This document shows positions 1 through 7,799 of a DNA stretch of 64,000 nt, piece by piece. The position numbers were made by a program, and so were the translations under genes. The stretch covers positions 6,709,001 to 6,773,000 of the forward strand of contig NZ_CP017659.1 of NCBI RefSeq assembly GCF_015326965.1. Direction: 5' to 3'. The notes below the pieces were generated by a model that worked only from the letters and a program-made list of their open reading frames with translations, did not search any database and was not told where the DNA came from. Source of the stretch: Paenibacillus sp. JZ16 (GTDB taxonomy: Bacteria; Bacillota; Bacilli; Paenibacillales; Paenibacillaceae). Position 1 is the stretch's first letter. Each line of letters begins with the position of its first letter.

Positions 1-348
1 GTCCGTGTACTTGTCGTTTCGAAAGTGGCTAACTTCGCCGTTGACCTGCCCGATGCCTCCGTGGCGATCGAGGTTTCGGGAAGTTACGGCTCAAGGCAGG
101 AGGAGGCGCAGCGTCTCGGACGCTTGCTGCGGCCGAAGCAGGGGGAGAACCGGGCTTATTTTTATGTATTGGTAACGGAGGAGAGCCGGGAGGAGATGTT
201 TGCGATCCGGCGTCAGCTGTTCTTGATTGAGCAGGGGTATGAATATCACGCGATTCAAGCGAAGCACCCAGCCTTCCTTGACATGTCATCGATGCGGCAT
301 AGGCATCGCCTGCAGATTCCTGACGGGAAGGAGGCCTCGTGGAGATGA
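1..348 (+). CDS. XPB/Rad25-type DNA repair helicase, C-terminal part (5' end outside window)
   Basis: The frame is open from base 1, so only the last 115 residues are visible. They contain superfamily 2 motif VI (GSRQEEAQRLGRLLRP) followed by AYFYVLVTEES and a region rich in EEMFAIRRQLFLIEQGY, the usual C-terminal pattern of bacterial XPB (ERCC3/Rad25) helicases. These are ATP-dependent 3'-5' helicases. The stop codon overlaps the GTG start of the next gene by 10 bases, so the two are probably translationally coupled and act together. The family call is firm. The cellular role in bacteria (nucleotide excision repair or other DNA repair) is inferred from the family. Confidence 0.85.
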   Translation, partial: VRVLVVSKVANFAVDLPDASVAIEVSGSYGSRQEEAQRLGRLLRPKQGENRAYFYVLVTEESREEMFAIRRQLFLIEQGYEYHAIQAKHPAFLDMSSMRHRHRLQIPDGKEASWR

Positions 349-2066
349 TGGAACAGCAGGACGTGGCGGATGTCATAAGCTTAGATCGGCTTCTTCCAAA
401 GGAGCGGTCGGTCCTTCATCATATCTGGAGCCGTTTTGCCGGGCAGCGATTTGATGACGACAAACTTCGCTCGCTGCGCGTTCGGCGCTTGAGCGGCGTG
501 GAAGTGCAGCTCGCCTTCTTATCCTTGAGGCAGCAGCGATGGGTTCAAGCGGTGAAGCAGGGCTGGGGCGAGAGGATGTATTTCATCCCTTTTGATAAGC
601 TTCAGATTCTCCAGGAGGCCTTTGGCGATCTCAAGGCGGGTTCCGTTCCCGCAGCTGCCGTGAAGCTCCAGCAGGAGGGAAGAAGCGGGATAGCAGTCGA
701 TATGTTCAACGTTCTCGTATATGTCGCTAAGAACCGAGTGGCTGTGACTGCTAAAGGGGTTCTGCATAAAAAATTTATTCAGAAGCTGGGGAGCGTGGTG
801 GAATTATCGCCATCCGATGTTGAGGGGCTTGCACTTCAATATGATCACGCTGATGTTTACCCACCACATATTGCGGTTGTATTGGATTTGCTGTTTTCGT
901 TTGATCTGGTCGCCCTGGAGCAAGGGGAGCTTAGACTGAACATGACCGCATTGCGCCATTGGCTTGCACTCACGCGCGAAGCGATGGACCGATTGGTTCT
1001 GTTGCGCATGATGGAACGCTATGTTCCGAGTTTGGCCGAGTATCAGCATTTCACATGGCGGATTTGTCACTCATCACGGATCGGTGGGATGTGGTACTAT
1101 GCTCAGCACACATTGGCATATGGCGAGGAGCCCCAGAACTTGGAGCCAAGTAGCGGAAAGGAATTGTCCGCGGAGGACGCAGCTTCATGGCTCCGTTTAT
1201 TAACCGGCTGCGGTTACACCGATCTTGGCATGGATCACGATGGCCAATTCCTGTTCCGGTGGCGTATGGATCCCTGCTCCTTGCTGAGTGGAAGCAGCCA
1301 GGATAACACCGGATCTTCGGGGCTGTTTATCCAGCCGGATTTTGACATATTGATTCCGCCTGACGCGTCTTACACGGTCAAGTTTACGGCTGCCCTGTGC
1401 ACGGAGCGCATCTCGGATGACGTAATGACGGTCTATCGTCTGACCAGGGATTCGGTGGCTCAGGCGGCGATGGCAGGAATGGGGCTGGAAGCGATCAAGG
1501 CATTTTTTACGGAGTATGCTGCGGCGGGAATTCCGGAGAACGTGCATGCTGCCTTATGTCAGTGGGGCAAAGAGCTTGAAAGAACGGGCAAGGATGAGCT
1601 TTCACGATTTATCGGCGCAGCTCCGAAAGATAAAGCGGTACCCGGGGCCTGTGATGAAGAAGATAACCGTTACGTCATGCCGGGTTATTCTGGCAGCCCA
1701 TCCAGCAGTTTGATTCGCCCTGCGCGCAGCGAGCTTGCTCTTGAATTGGACCACAGCCTTCCGGATATAACGTCAATCGTTCCGGATTTGAACCGGATTC
1801 CCATCATGTGGACACGGGATTGGCGCTCTTATCACGGTTCGACGGCCAAGCAAATGATGGAGCAGGCGCTTGAATTGTCAGCTAAATTAGAGATTGCGGT
1901 CGATGGCAGCCGGATGGAGTTTATTCCATTTCAGCTCGAGCGGCAGCCATGGAAAATTTCGGGAGCGTTATACGATCCGGACTCCGAATCTGATTCCGAA
2001 ATGACGGAAACCGTGGTGCAGTTAGGCGAAGGGGAATGGAAGGAAATGCGGCTTGTGATTCCGTAA
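339..2066 (+). CDS. Helicase-associated protein with XPB/Ssl2 N-terminal-like domain
   Basis: A 575-residue protein starting at GTG inside the end of the XPB helicase gene. The middle holds LFIQPDFDILIPPD (about residues 330-343), then a segment of the type ERISDDVMTVYRLTRDSVAQA and IPENVHAALCQWGKE. This is the pattern of the helicase-C3 / XPB-Ssl2 N-terminal domain found in stand-alone bacterial proteins encoded beside XPB helicases. No Walker motifs are visible, so it is unlikely to be an ATPase itself. The 10-base overlap suggests the two products form one functional unit, with the eukaryotic XPB N-terminal region supplied as a separate chain. The partner role is inferred. Confidence 0.7.
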   Translation: MEMMEQQDVADVISLDRLLPKERSVLHHIWSRFAGQRFDDDKLRSLRVRRLSGVEVQLAFLSLRQQRWVQAVKQGWGERMYFIPFDKLQILQEAFGDLKAGSVPAAAVKLQQEGRSGIAVDMFNVLVYVAKNRVAVTAKGVLHKKFIQKLGSVVELSPSDVEGLALQYDHADVYPPHIAVVLDLLFSFDLVALEQGELRLNMTALRHWLALTREAMDRLVLLRMMERYVPSLAEYQHFTWRICHSSRIGGMWYYAQHTLAYGEEPQNLEPSSGKELSAEDAASWLRLLTGCGYTDLGMDHDGQFLFRWRMDPCSLLSGSSQDNTGSSGLFIQPDFDILIPPDASYTVKFTAALCTERISDDVMTVYRLTRDSVAQAAMAGMGLEAIKAFFTEYAAAGIPENVHAALCQWGKELERTGKDELSRFIGAAPKDKAVPGACDEEDNRYVMPGYSGSPSSSLIRPARSELALELDHSLPDITSIVPDLNRIPIMWTRDWRSYHGSTAKQMMEQALELSAKLEIAVDGSRMEFIPFQLERQPWKISGALYDPDSESDSEMTETVVQLGEGEWKEMRLVIP

Positions 2067-2168
2067 AAGCGTATGAATTCCCCCTTCTTAAGATACGAGC
2101 GTTATGCTATGATGAAAGAGTCCACAAACAAAGCGTGGGCCAAACTAATAGAAAAGCGGGATGAGTTC

Positions 2169-2606
2169 ATGAGCGTATCGGAAATAAATACGGTCGATAT
2201 GGCCGAGGTGCTCACCTATGCCTATGAAATAGGCGACATGATTAATGCTTCCGTCGAAGTGGCGGATTATCTATATTGGAAGCAGGCAGTTGAGGGTGAT
2301 CCTATGATTCAGGCTTTAATCAAAAAGCTTGAGTCCAAGAAAGAGCTGTTTGAAGAGACCCAGCGGTTCGGTCACTTTCACCCGAATTACCATTCGGCAA
2401 AGGATGAAGTAGCCGCGGTGGAAGCGGAGCTTGAGGCTTTCGAGCCTGTAGCCCGGTTCAAGCAGGCGGAGAAGAATCTGGACGATCTGCTGCATTCGAT
2501 GTCGGAGAAGATTGCTTTTTCGGTTTCGGAGAGCATCAAGGTTCCGGGCAACGATCCTCTTCCCAAGAAGGGTTGCGGCAGCGGCGGAGCTTGTTCGTGC
2601 GGATAA
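2169..2606 (+). CDS. ylbF: YlbF/RicF family regulator
   Basis: I chose ATG 2169 (145 residues), close to the 149 of B. subtilis YlbF. The frame is open from 2073, but the earlier ATGs lack a ribosome binding site. The core ELFEETQRFGHFHPNYH and AVSESI-type C-terminal region match the family, and the protein ends in a cysteine-rich GCGSGGACSCG tail like that of B. subtilis YlbF. In B. subtilis, YlbF (RicF), YmcA and YaaT form an Fe-S-containing complex that stimulates RNase Y-dependent mRNA maturation and affects competence, biofilm and sporulation. ylbG follows 47 bases downstream, as in Bacillus. Confidence 0.85.
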   Translation: MSVSEINTVDMAEVLTYAYEIGDMINASVEVADYLYWKQAVEGDPMIQALIKKLESKKELFEETQRFGHFHPNYHSAKDEVAAVEAELEAFEPVARFKQAEKNLDDLLHSMSEKIAFSVSESIKVPGNDPLPKKGCGSGGACSCG

Positions 2607-2653
2607 TAGGCAAAGACTAGAGATAGAGACGAAAGCGAGGCGAGGAGCTTAGG

Positions 2654-2917
2654 ATGTTGGCTGAACGGACCGGTTTTATTATATGGGTCAGCGATGTGAA
2701 GGCAGCAAGGAATTTGGAGAAATACGGCAGTGTGCACTATATATCACGCCGCATGCATTATGTTGTCATGTACGTCAATGCTGACCGCGCCGAGGAAACA
2801 ATGAAGAACATCCGGAGATTGTCCTACGTTCGTAAGATCGAGCGCTCCTACCGGAATGAGATTAAGACGGAGTACAGCAGCAAAGGACCGGATAAAGCGA
2901 AGTTTTACGGACCTTAG
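2654..2917 (+). CDS. ylbG: YlbG family protein (DUF2129)
   Basis: An 87-residue protein beginning LAERTGFIIWVSDVKAARN and containing RRMHYVVMYV and YVRKIERSYR, the conserved features of the small cytosolic YlbG family. Its function is not known. A GAGGAG ribosome binding site sits six bases before ATG 2654. It directly follows ylbF, so the two probably share a transcript that ends at the hairpin at 2977. There is no signal peptide or membrane segment. Confidence 0.85.
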   Translation: MLAERTGFIIWVSDVKAARNLEKYGSVHYISRRMHYVVMYVNADRAEETMKNIRRLSYVRKIERSYRNEIKTEYSSKGPDKAKFYGP

Positions 2918-2976
2918 CATGATGTGCCTGATCGTGAATCTAACGCAAATCGCATAAGTTAGTGAGAAGAGCGTAA

Positions 2977-3003
2977 AGCGGCCCCCGTAGGGCCGCTTTT
3001 TTT
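2977..3003 (+). terminator. Intrinsic terminator after ylbG
   Basis: Perfect 8-base stem AGCGGCCC / GGGCCGCT with a 5-base loop, followed by seven T residues. It lies 60 bases after the ylbG stop. Confidence 0.9.
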
Positions 3004-3145
3004 AAACTATCGGTAAGTATAAAGTTGGAGCGTGGGCATGGCTTTATAAAGTTTATTATGGATTGATGACGATAGATTGGCATAATTCGGAATCTTGTTT
3101 GATAAAATAGTATAAGTAAGGTACAATTTACATTTTAATCAAACC

Positions 3146-3266
3146 CATCATTCCATTCGGGCGTCAGCGCCCCAACGCACAGGATACAACTAGAGATATT
3201 TCTAAATTTTCGGTGATTGTTCACAAGAAGCGAGGTTTCAATCTTGTGAATGCCAGTGGAATGATG
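3146..3266 (+). other. Nested inverted repeats: candidate structured leader or small RNA
   Basis: This lies in the 408-base gap 2918-3325. Three helices can be read. A closing stem pairs CATCATTCCA (3146-3155) with TGGAATGATG (3257-3266). Inside it are GGGCG-TCAG-CGCCC (3159-3172) and TTCACAAG / CTTGTGAA (3220-3227 with 3243-3250). The three nest without conflict into a junction. I do not recognise a known riboswitch or RNA family. It sits 60 bases before the hypothetical gene at 3326, with no terminator between. No convincing promoter was found upstream. The structure is seen; its being an RNA is inferred. Confidence 0.4.
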
Positions 3267-3325
3267 TAATATGTTGGGTATATATACATAGATACAAAGA
3301 CCCATTTGGTGGAGAGTGATATTCC

Positions 3326-3763
3326 ATGCGCGACAAAGGGACTGAGCGGTGGAGCACCTATGAGCCGTTTTATATTACGTTAAATGATAAAAAGGTCGCC
3401 GACATCGTCATTACCAATCATGCCAAGAGCCGTTATACGGACCGGGTTCAAGGTAACGACACGTCCCATGAGGAAATCGGGACATGGATGTGGGAGTGCC
3501 TGAAGCAGGACCGGATCGTGCCGTATTACCGCAACGAGCAGGATGTCTATCTGATTGACGACGACCTCGTTGTTGTGGCGGAGTTCTCGGAGCTGGAGCA
3601 TGAACGTGATCTGATTGGCAACCCGCTGCATCGGATGATTATTGTAACTTTTTTGGGACGTATGTCAGAAACCATTGAGCTTCGAGACCTGAAGTCTTAT
3701 TACTCATGGCTTCGCCATTCACGTCGCATGACACTGATTAAGAACAGCCGTAAACGTAAATAA
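3326..3763 (+). CDS. Conserved hypothetical protein
   Basis: A 145-residue protein preceded by a good ribosome binding site (GGTGGAGAG) nine bases before the ATG. It has no signal peptide, membrane helix or cysteine cluster. The N-terminal half carries ITNHAKSRYTDRV, a basic His-Ala-Lys-x-Arg-Tyr motif of the kind seen in small nuclease- or toxin-like folds, and the C-terminus is strongly basic (RHSRRMTLIKNSRKRK). I cannot assign a family. It stands alone between a possible structured leader (3146-3266) and a LysR gene. That it is a real gene is supported by length, ribosome binding site and ordinary codon use. Confidence 0.7.
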   Translation: MRDKGTERWSTYEPFYITLNDKKVADIVITNHAKSRYTDRVQGNDTSHEEIGTWMWECLKQDRIVPYYRNEQDVYLIDDDLVVVAEFSELEHERDLIGNPLHRMIIVTFLGRMSETIELRDLKSYYSWLRHSRRMTLIKNSRKRK

Positions 3764-3880
3764 AGAAATAGAGTTTTCATATGGCATGCGAGCGTAAGCG
3801 CGGATGTCTTTTTTGTATGCTCCGCCGCGATCCGTTACAATGATAAATACAAAAGCGGCAGCGAGAGGGGAACCGATGTT

Positions 3881-4786
3881 ATGAACTTTCATCAGCTACA
3901 TATTTTTTACACGGTAGCAGAGCGCGGGAGTTTTTCCGCTGCTGCCCAGGCGCTTCATATGAGCCAGCCTGCTGTGACGATGCAGGTACAATCGCTCGAG
4001 GAGTATTTTGGAACAAAGCTCCTCATTCGTTCCACCAAGCGCATGGAATTGTCCGAAGCCGGGAGGACGCTGCTTCCTTTTGCCCGCAAGAGCCTGGAGC
4101 TGTCGCAGGAAACGGACGCGGCGATGGCGGCTTTCTCTAATAAGCTTCAGGGAAGGCTGCAGCTGGGGGCAAGCCTGACCATCGGGGAATACGTGCTGCC
4201 CAGATTGCTGGGGCCCTTCGGCCGGGAGTATCCGGATATATCCATTATGCTGAAAGTGATGAACACCACGCAGATCCTCGAGGAAATCGCCGGCTATCAA
4301 CTGAATTTCGGGCTGATTGAGGCACCTGTGGAGCATCCGGATATGGTTCTCGATTCGGTCATGGAGGATGAGTTGAAACTGATCGTTCCTTCCGGCCATC
4401 CTTTAGCAATAAGGAAAGATGCGATATATTTGGAGGATGTGCTGAAGTATCCGTTTGTGCTTCGCGAGAAGGGGTCTGGCACACGGAAGGTGATGGAGGA
4501 TGTGCTGCTTATGCGGGGGTATGATCCCGAAAGCATCCAAACGGTCATGGAGCTTGGGAGTACGGGAGCGGTGAAATCGGCGGTAGAGGAAGGGCTCGGC
4601 ATTACGATGCTGTCGACCTCAACGGTCAAGCATGAAACCGCGCTCGGTTTAGTCAAAATGATTGATATTGCGGATGCTTCGTTTAAACGGAATTTTTATT
4701 CCATTCAGTTGCGGTCCGCGCTGCTGCCGATGTCGGCGATGACGTTTTTGGCCTATTTAAAGGAACGTCAGCAAAACCAGCGATAA
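3881..4786 (+). CDS. LysR family transcriptional regulator
   Basis: A 301-residue protein. Residues 1-60 form the LysR winged helix-turn-helix (FHQLHIFYTVAERGSFSAAA, then ALHMSQPAVTMQVQSLEEYFG). The rest is the periplasmic-binding-like effector domain, including REKGSGTRKVMED, which resembles the CysL/CbbR-like branch. ATG 3881 follows GAGAGGGG. The regulated gene is not evident: the next gene (PHP protein) is on the same strand rather than divergent, and 29 bases separate them, so they may be co-transcribed. The effector is unknown. Confidence 0.85.
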   Translation: MNFHQLHIFYTVAERGSFSAAAQALHMSQPAVTMQVQSLEEYFGTKLLIRSTKRMELSEAGRTLLPFARKSLELSQETDAAMAAFSNKLQGRLQLGASLTIGEYVLPRLLGPFGREYPDISIMLKVMNTTQILEEIAGYQLNFGLIEAPVEHPDMVLDSVMEDELKLIVPSGHPLAIRKDAIYLEDVLKYPFVLREKGSGTRKVMEDVLLMRGYDPESIQTVMELGSTGAVKSAVEEGLGITMLSTSTVKHETALGLVKMIDIADASFKRNFYSIQLRSALLPMSAMTFLAYLKERQQNQR

Positions 4787-4815
4787 AGCACACCCGAACT
4801 TACAACGAAAGGGGA

Positions 4816-5691
4816 TTGATTGACATAGATAAATCGATGAATCGGACAGGCTGCGACCTTCATTCCCACACCCAGGCTTCGGACGGGATGAACACACCTT
4901 CGGAGAACGTGCAGCTTGCTTTCGAGCGGGGACTTGGGGCTCTAGCTATAACGGACCATGACACGGTGGCCGGTGTCGAGGAGGCGCTGCAAGCCGGAGA
5001 ACGCCTCAACATGATCGTGGTCCCTGGCGTAGAAATCAGCACCATGGCAGGCGGGACGGATATTCACGTCCTGGGCTATTACATAGATTACCAGGACCCC
5101 GTGTTTCTGAAGCGGCTGGCAGAGCTCCGTCGTACAAGAGGGGAGCGCAATGAGAAGATCATGGCGAAGCTGAGAGGGCTAGGCATCGAGCTGACGATGG
5201 AGGAAGTGATCGGAGGCTTGGGGCGGCCGCTCGAACCCGATGAGAGCATCGGCCGCCCGCATATTGCGGATGCCTTGGTTCTTAAGGGTCATGCCCTCGA
5301 TCTAAGGGATGCCTTTGACCGGTATCTCGCACAGGGCGCAGCTGCATATGTGCCGCAGCCGCGGATTCATCCCAAGGAAGCCTGCGAATGGATACGCGAA
5401 GCCGGGGGCGTGCCGGTGCTTGCGCACCCTGGACTCTACGGCGATGATGCATTGGTGAGAGCGGTCATTGAAGAGGCTGCTTTCAAGGGGATTGAAGTCT
5501 ATCATTCGGACCATGGGGCAGCAGAGGAGAAACGGTATTTGGCGATGGCCGAGGCATACGGTTTGATTGTGACCGCCGGATCCGATTACCATGGCGAGAG
5601 GCAGGGCCAGGTGTTCCATGGGGATATCGGCAGCCGCCAGGTATCCATCCAGGTGTTGGATGAGCTTCAACAGGCGCGGGCAAGGAGCTAA
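4816..5691 (+). CDS. PHP-domain metal-dependent phosphoesterase (YciV/RNase AM-like)
   Basis: About 290 residues. The PHP metal-binding motifs appear in order: DLHSHTQASDG near the N-terminus, ITDHDT, GVEIS, VLAHPGLYG and GSDYHG near the C-terminus. The layout matches the stand-alone YciV/TrpH family, whose E. coli member is the 5'-3' exonuclease RNase AM, also acting on 3',5'-bisnucleotides. The start is uncertain. TTG 4816 lies immediately after the only strong ribosome binding site (GAAAGGGG), unusually close. ATG 4837 is better conserved in position but has no ribosome binding site. The function is inferred from the family. Confidence 0.8.
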   Translation: MIDIDKSMNRTGCDLHSHTQASDGMNTPSENVQLAFERGLGALAITDHDTVAGVEEALQAGERLNMIVVPGVEISTMAGGTDIHVLGYYIDYQDPVFLKRLAELRRTRGERNEKIMAKLRGLGIELTMEEVIGGLGRPLEPDESIGRPHIADALVLKGHALDLRDAFDRYLAQGAAAYVPQPRIHPKEACEWIREAGGVPVLAHPGLYGDDALVRAVIEEAAFKGIEVYHSDHGAAEEKRYLAMAEAYGLIVTAGSDYHGERQGQVFHGDIGSRQVSIQVLDELQQARARS

Positions 5692-5708
5692 GATCGACAA
5701 CACGGCGC

Positions 5709-5770
5709 GGGTTTCGAGCGGAATACGTTTGCGCGCTCCGGCGGATTCGTATAGGAAATCGCGGCATGAC
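5709..5770. repeat. Degenerate copy of an internal rqcH segment
   Basis: About 62 bases between the PHP gene and the rqcH 3' end match 7097-7157 inside rqcH in the same orientation. A 22-base block (5735-5756 versus 7123-7144) is identical, GGTTTCGAGCGGA is identical on its left, and a related C/GCGGCAT block lies on its right, with single-base gaps between. Read on the minus strand it would encode a VMPGFSYTNPPE-like peptide, but the frame is broken. It looks like a decayed gene fragment. Confidence 0.6.
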
Positions 5771-5776
5771 AGTAAG

Positions 5777-5826
5777 AAAAAACGGGTACTCCGGCTGGTC
5801 CTACGACCTTTCGGATACCCGTTTTG
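5777..5826 (-). terminator. Terminator of rqcH, possibly bidirectional
   Basis: The stem pairs AAAACGGGTA(C)TCCG (5779-5793) with CGGATACCCGTTTT (5812-5825), with one bulged base. On the minus strand it is followed by a run of T (complement of the A run at 5777-5782), so it best fits rqcH. On the plus strand four T residues follow, so it may also stop the PHP gene transcript. Confidence 0.8.
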
Positions 5827-5863
5827 TGGTTAAACGAACGATATATCGAGTTCGTTGCTCATC

Positions 5864-7621
5864 TTAATTGCGATTGTTTTTTACCGAACTGGGCATCGCC
5901 TTGATCCGCTGCTCGTCCGGCGTGACGAACAGCGTTTTTTGATTGTCATAAATGACAAACCCGGGTTTGGCTCCATTCGGCTTGCGTACATGGCGAATGA
6001 GCGTGTAGTCGACAGGCACGCTGCTGGATTCTTTGGCCTGACTGTAATAAGCCGCCAGCTGTGCCGCTTCCTGCAGCGTTGCATCCCCGTACTCGCTGCT
6101 TCGGATGACCACGTGAGAGCCCGGGATATCCTTGGTATGCAGCCATGTATCATTTGAGGAAGCGAGGCGGTTGGTTACGTATTCGTTTTGAAGGTTGTTT
6201 TTTCCAACATAAAGCTCGATGCCTTCGGATGAAGTATAGACATGCAGCGTCGGCTTGTCGTTTTTCTTCTTTTTCTTCGCTTTACGATTGCGGTCTCTCA
6301 AATACCCCTGCTGGATCAGCTCGTCCCGGATTTCATCGATGTCGCTCAAGGAAGCATGCGACAGCTGCTGCAGAAGATTCTCGATATAGTTGATCTCTTC
6401 GCGGGTTTTGATTAACTGTTCGTCGATGACCGCAAGGCTGTTCTTGTATTTGTTATATTTTTTGAAATAGCGCTGCGCATTGTCCGACGGAGTCAGGAGC
6501 CGATCCAGCGGAATGGTGACGGTCGCCTGCTCTTCATCATAGAAGTTGACCAGCTGGACCTCACGGTCGCCCTTCTGAATCTGGTGGAGCGAAGCGAAGA
6601 GCAGCTCGCCAAAGATACGATACCGGTCGGCATCCCCGGCTTCTTCCAAGTCCTTGTTCAGATTATCCAGCTTCTTGATGTTCTTCGTCCGTTCATTCTG
6701 CAGGAATCGGAGGAGGTCGCTTACCTTCTGTTTTACCGTATCCCGCTGCGCCTTATCCCCGTAATAATCCTCCATGCATCGACTGACCGACTCGTAGGTT
6801 GTAGTCTCGTCCACCAGCAAGGTCAGCGGAATGACGGAGAACACCGACTTTCCTTTGGCATTGACGCCTGTAACCGGCGTATATTGATGGTTTCGTACTT
6901 GTTCCATGACCTCATCAAATGCGCTCCACAGACTTCCGCAATCTTTTTCCCCTTCAAGCCCGTCTGGACTCCCTTCCCCTGCGCGGTTGGCAATTTCCTG
7001 GGCCGCGAGCGGACTGAGGCCGCTGAACGCGCCGACCAGCCATGGAACGGTCTGCTCCTCGTTCATCAGACAGGATTCCCGGAAGGCTTCCTGCAAGGTT
7101 TCGAGCGGATTCAGCTTGTGCTGCTCCGGCGGATTCGTATAGGAGAATCCCGGCATAACCACGCGGTAGCTGCTGATGGCTGGCGTCACATGGTTGATGC
7201 CGTCCAGAATGGTGCCGCTTGCGGGATCGAGCAGAATGATGTTGCTGTGTCTGCCCATGAGCTCGACGATGATTTTCTTGGAGGAAATATCCCCGAGTTC
7301 GTCACGCTGCCGGATCGTAATATGGATAATTCGTTCCATCCCCACCTGCTGGATGTCCTCGATGATGCCGCTCTCGCAATGCTTGCGCAGAATCATGCAA
7401 AACATAGGGGCTTCGGCCGGATTCAGAAAGGTCTCCTGCGTCAGATGCACCCTGGGATACGTGGGGTTTGCGGATAGCAGCAGCTTGGCGTTTCCTTGCT
7501 GGGTGCGTATATGAAACACGATGTCCCGATCGTTCGGTTGATATATTTTATTGATCCGTGCGCCCCGGCATGATTGAAGCTCATGCACGATCGCACGTGT
7601 GACAATGCCGTCTAATGCCAT
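5864..7621 (-). CDS. rqcH: Ribosome quality control factor RqcH (NFACT protein; FbpA/YloA family)
   Basis: A 585-residue protein on the strand opposite its neighbours. The N-terminal NFACT-N domain begins MALDGIVTRAIVHELQ and includes KIYQPNDRDIVFHIR. A coiled-coil middle (roughly 270-430, rich in KNIKKLDNLNKDLEEAGDADRYR) follows, and the C-terminal NFACT-R domain contains NDTWLHTKDIPGSHVVIRS. RqcH binds the 50S subunit with peptidyl-tRNA and recruits tRNA-Ala to add C-terminal alanine tails to stalled chains. Older annotations call it fibronectin-binding protein. The ATG is preceded by AGGAGAATGAAGG. It is divergent from the Ca2+ ATPase gene across 178 bases. Confidence 0.93.
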   Translation of the reverse strand: MALDGIVTRAIVHELQSCRGARINKIYQPNDRDIVFHIRTQQGNAKLLLSANPTYPRVHLTQETFLNPAEAPMFCMILRKHCESGIIEDIQQVGMERIIHITIRQRDELGDISSKKIIVELMGRHSNIILLDPASGTILDGINHVTPAISSYRVVMPGFSYTNPPEQHKLNPLETLQEAFRESCLMNEEQTVPWLVGAFSGLSPLAAQEIANRAGEGSPDGLEGEKDCGSLWSAFDEVMEQVRNHQYTPVTGVNAKGKSVFSVIPLTLLVDETTTYESVSRCMEDYYGDKAQRDTVKQKVSDLLRFLQNERTKNIKKLDNLNKDLEEAGDADRYRIFGELLFASLHQIQKGDREVQLVNFYDEEQATVTIPLDRLLTPSDNAQRYFKKYNKYKNSLAVIDEQLIKTREEINYIENLLQQLSHASLSDIDEIRDELIQQGYLRDRNRKAKKKKKNDKPTLHVYTSSEGIELYVGKNNLQNEYVTNRLASSNDTWLHTKDIPGSHVVIRSSEYGDATLQEAAQLAAYYSQAKESSSVPVDYTLIRHVRKPNGAKPGFVIYDNQKTLFVTPDEQRIKAMPSSVKNNRN

Positions 7622-7799
7622 CCTTCATTCTCCTATCTGTCTGTTACCCTTCCTATCGTACTTCTCTATGATGCCATATTTCCCTCAAAAACTTAAGGCC
7701 CCTTCTGTGATAATTCAGGACCTGTCCGAATACATTTACGTAGAAAGGGTGGAAAAGCTGTCATCCGCCGGAGCAAAACAACCGGGAGGGAAAGGAAGC

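Noticed and set aside
6584..7477. Long plus-strand frame of 297 codons opposite rqcH
   Set aside because: It is a shadow of rqcH: no ribosome binding site, unnatural composition and no domain; rqcH motifs are unmistakable on the other strand.
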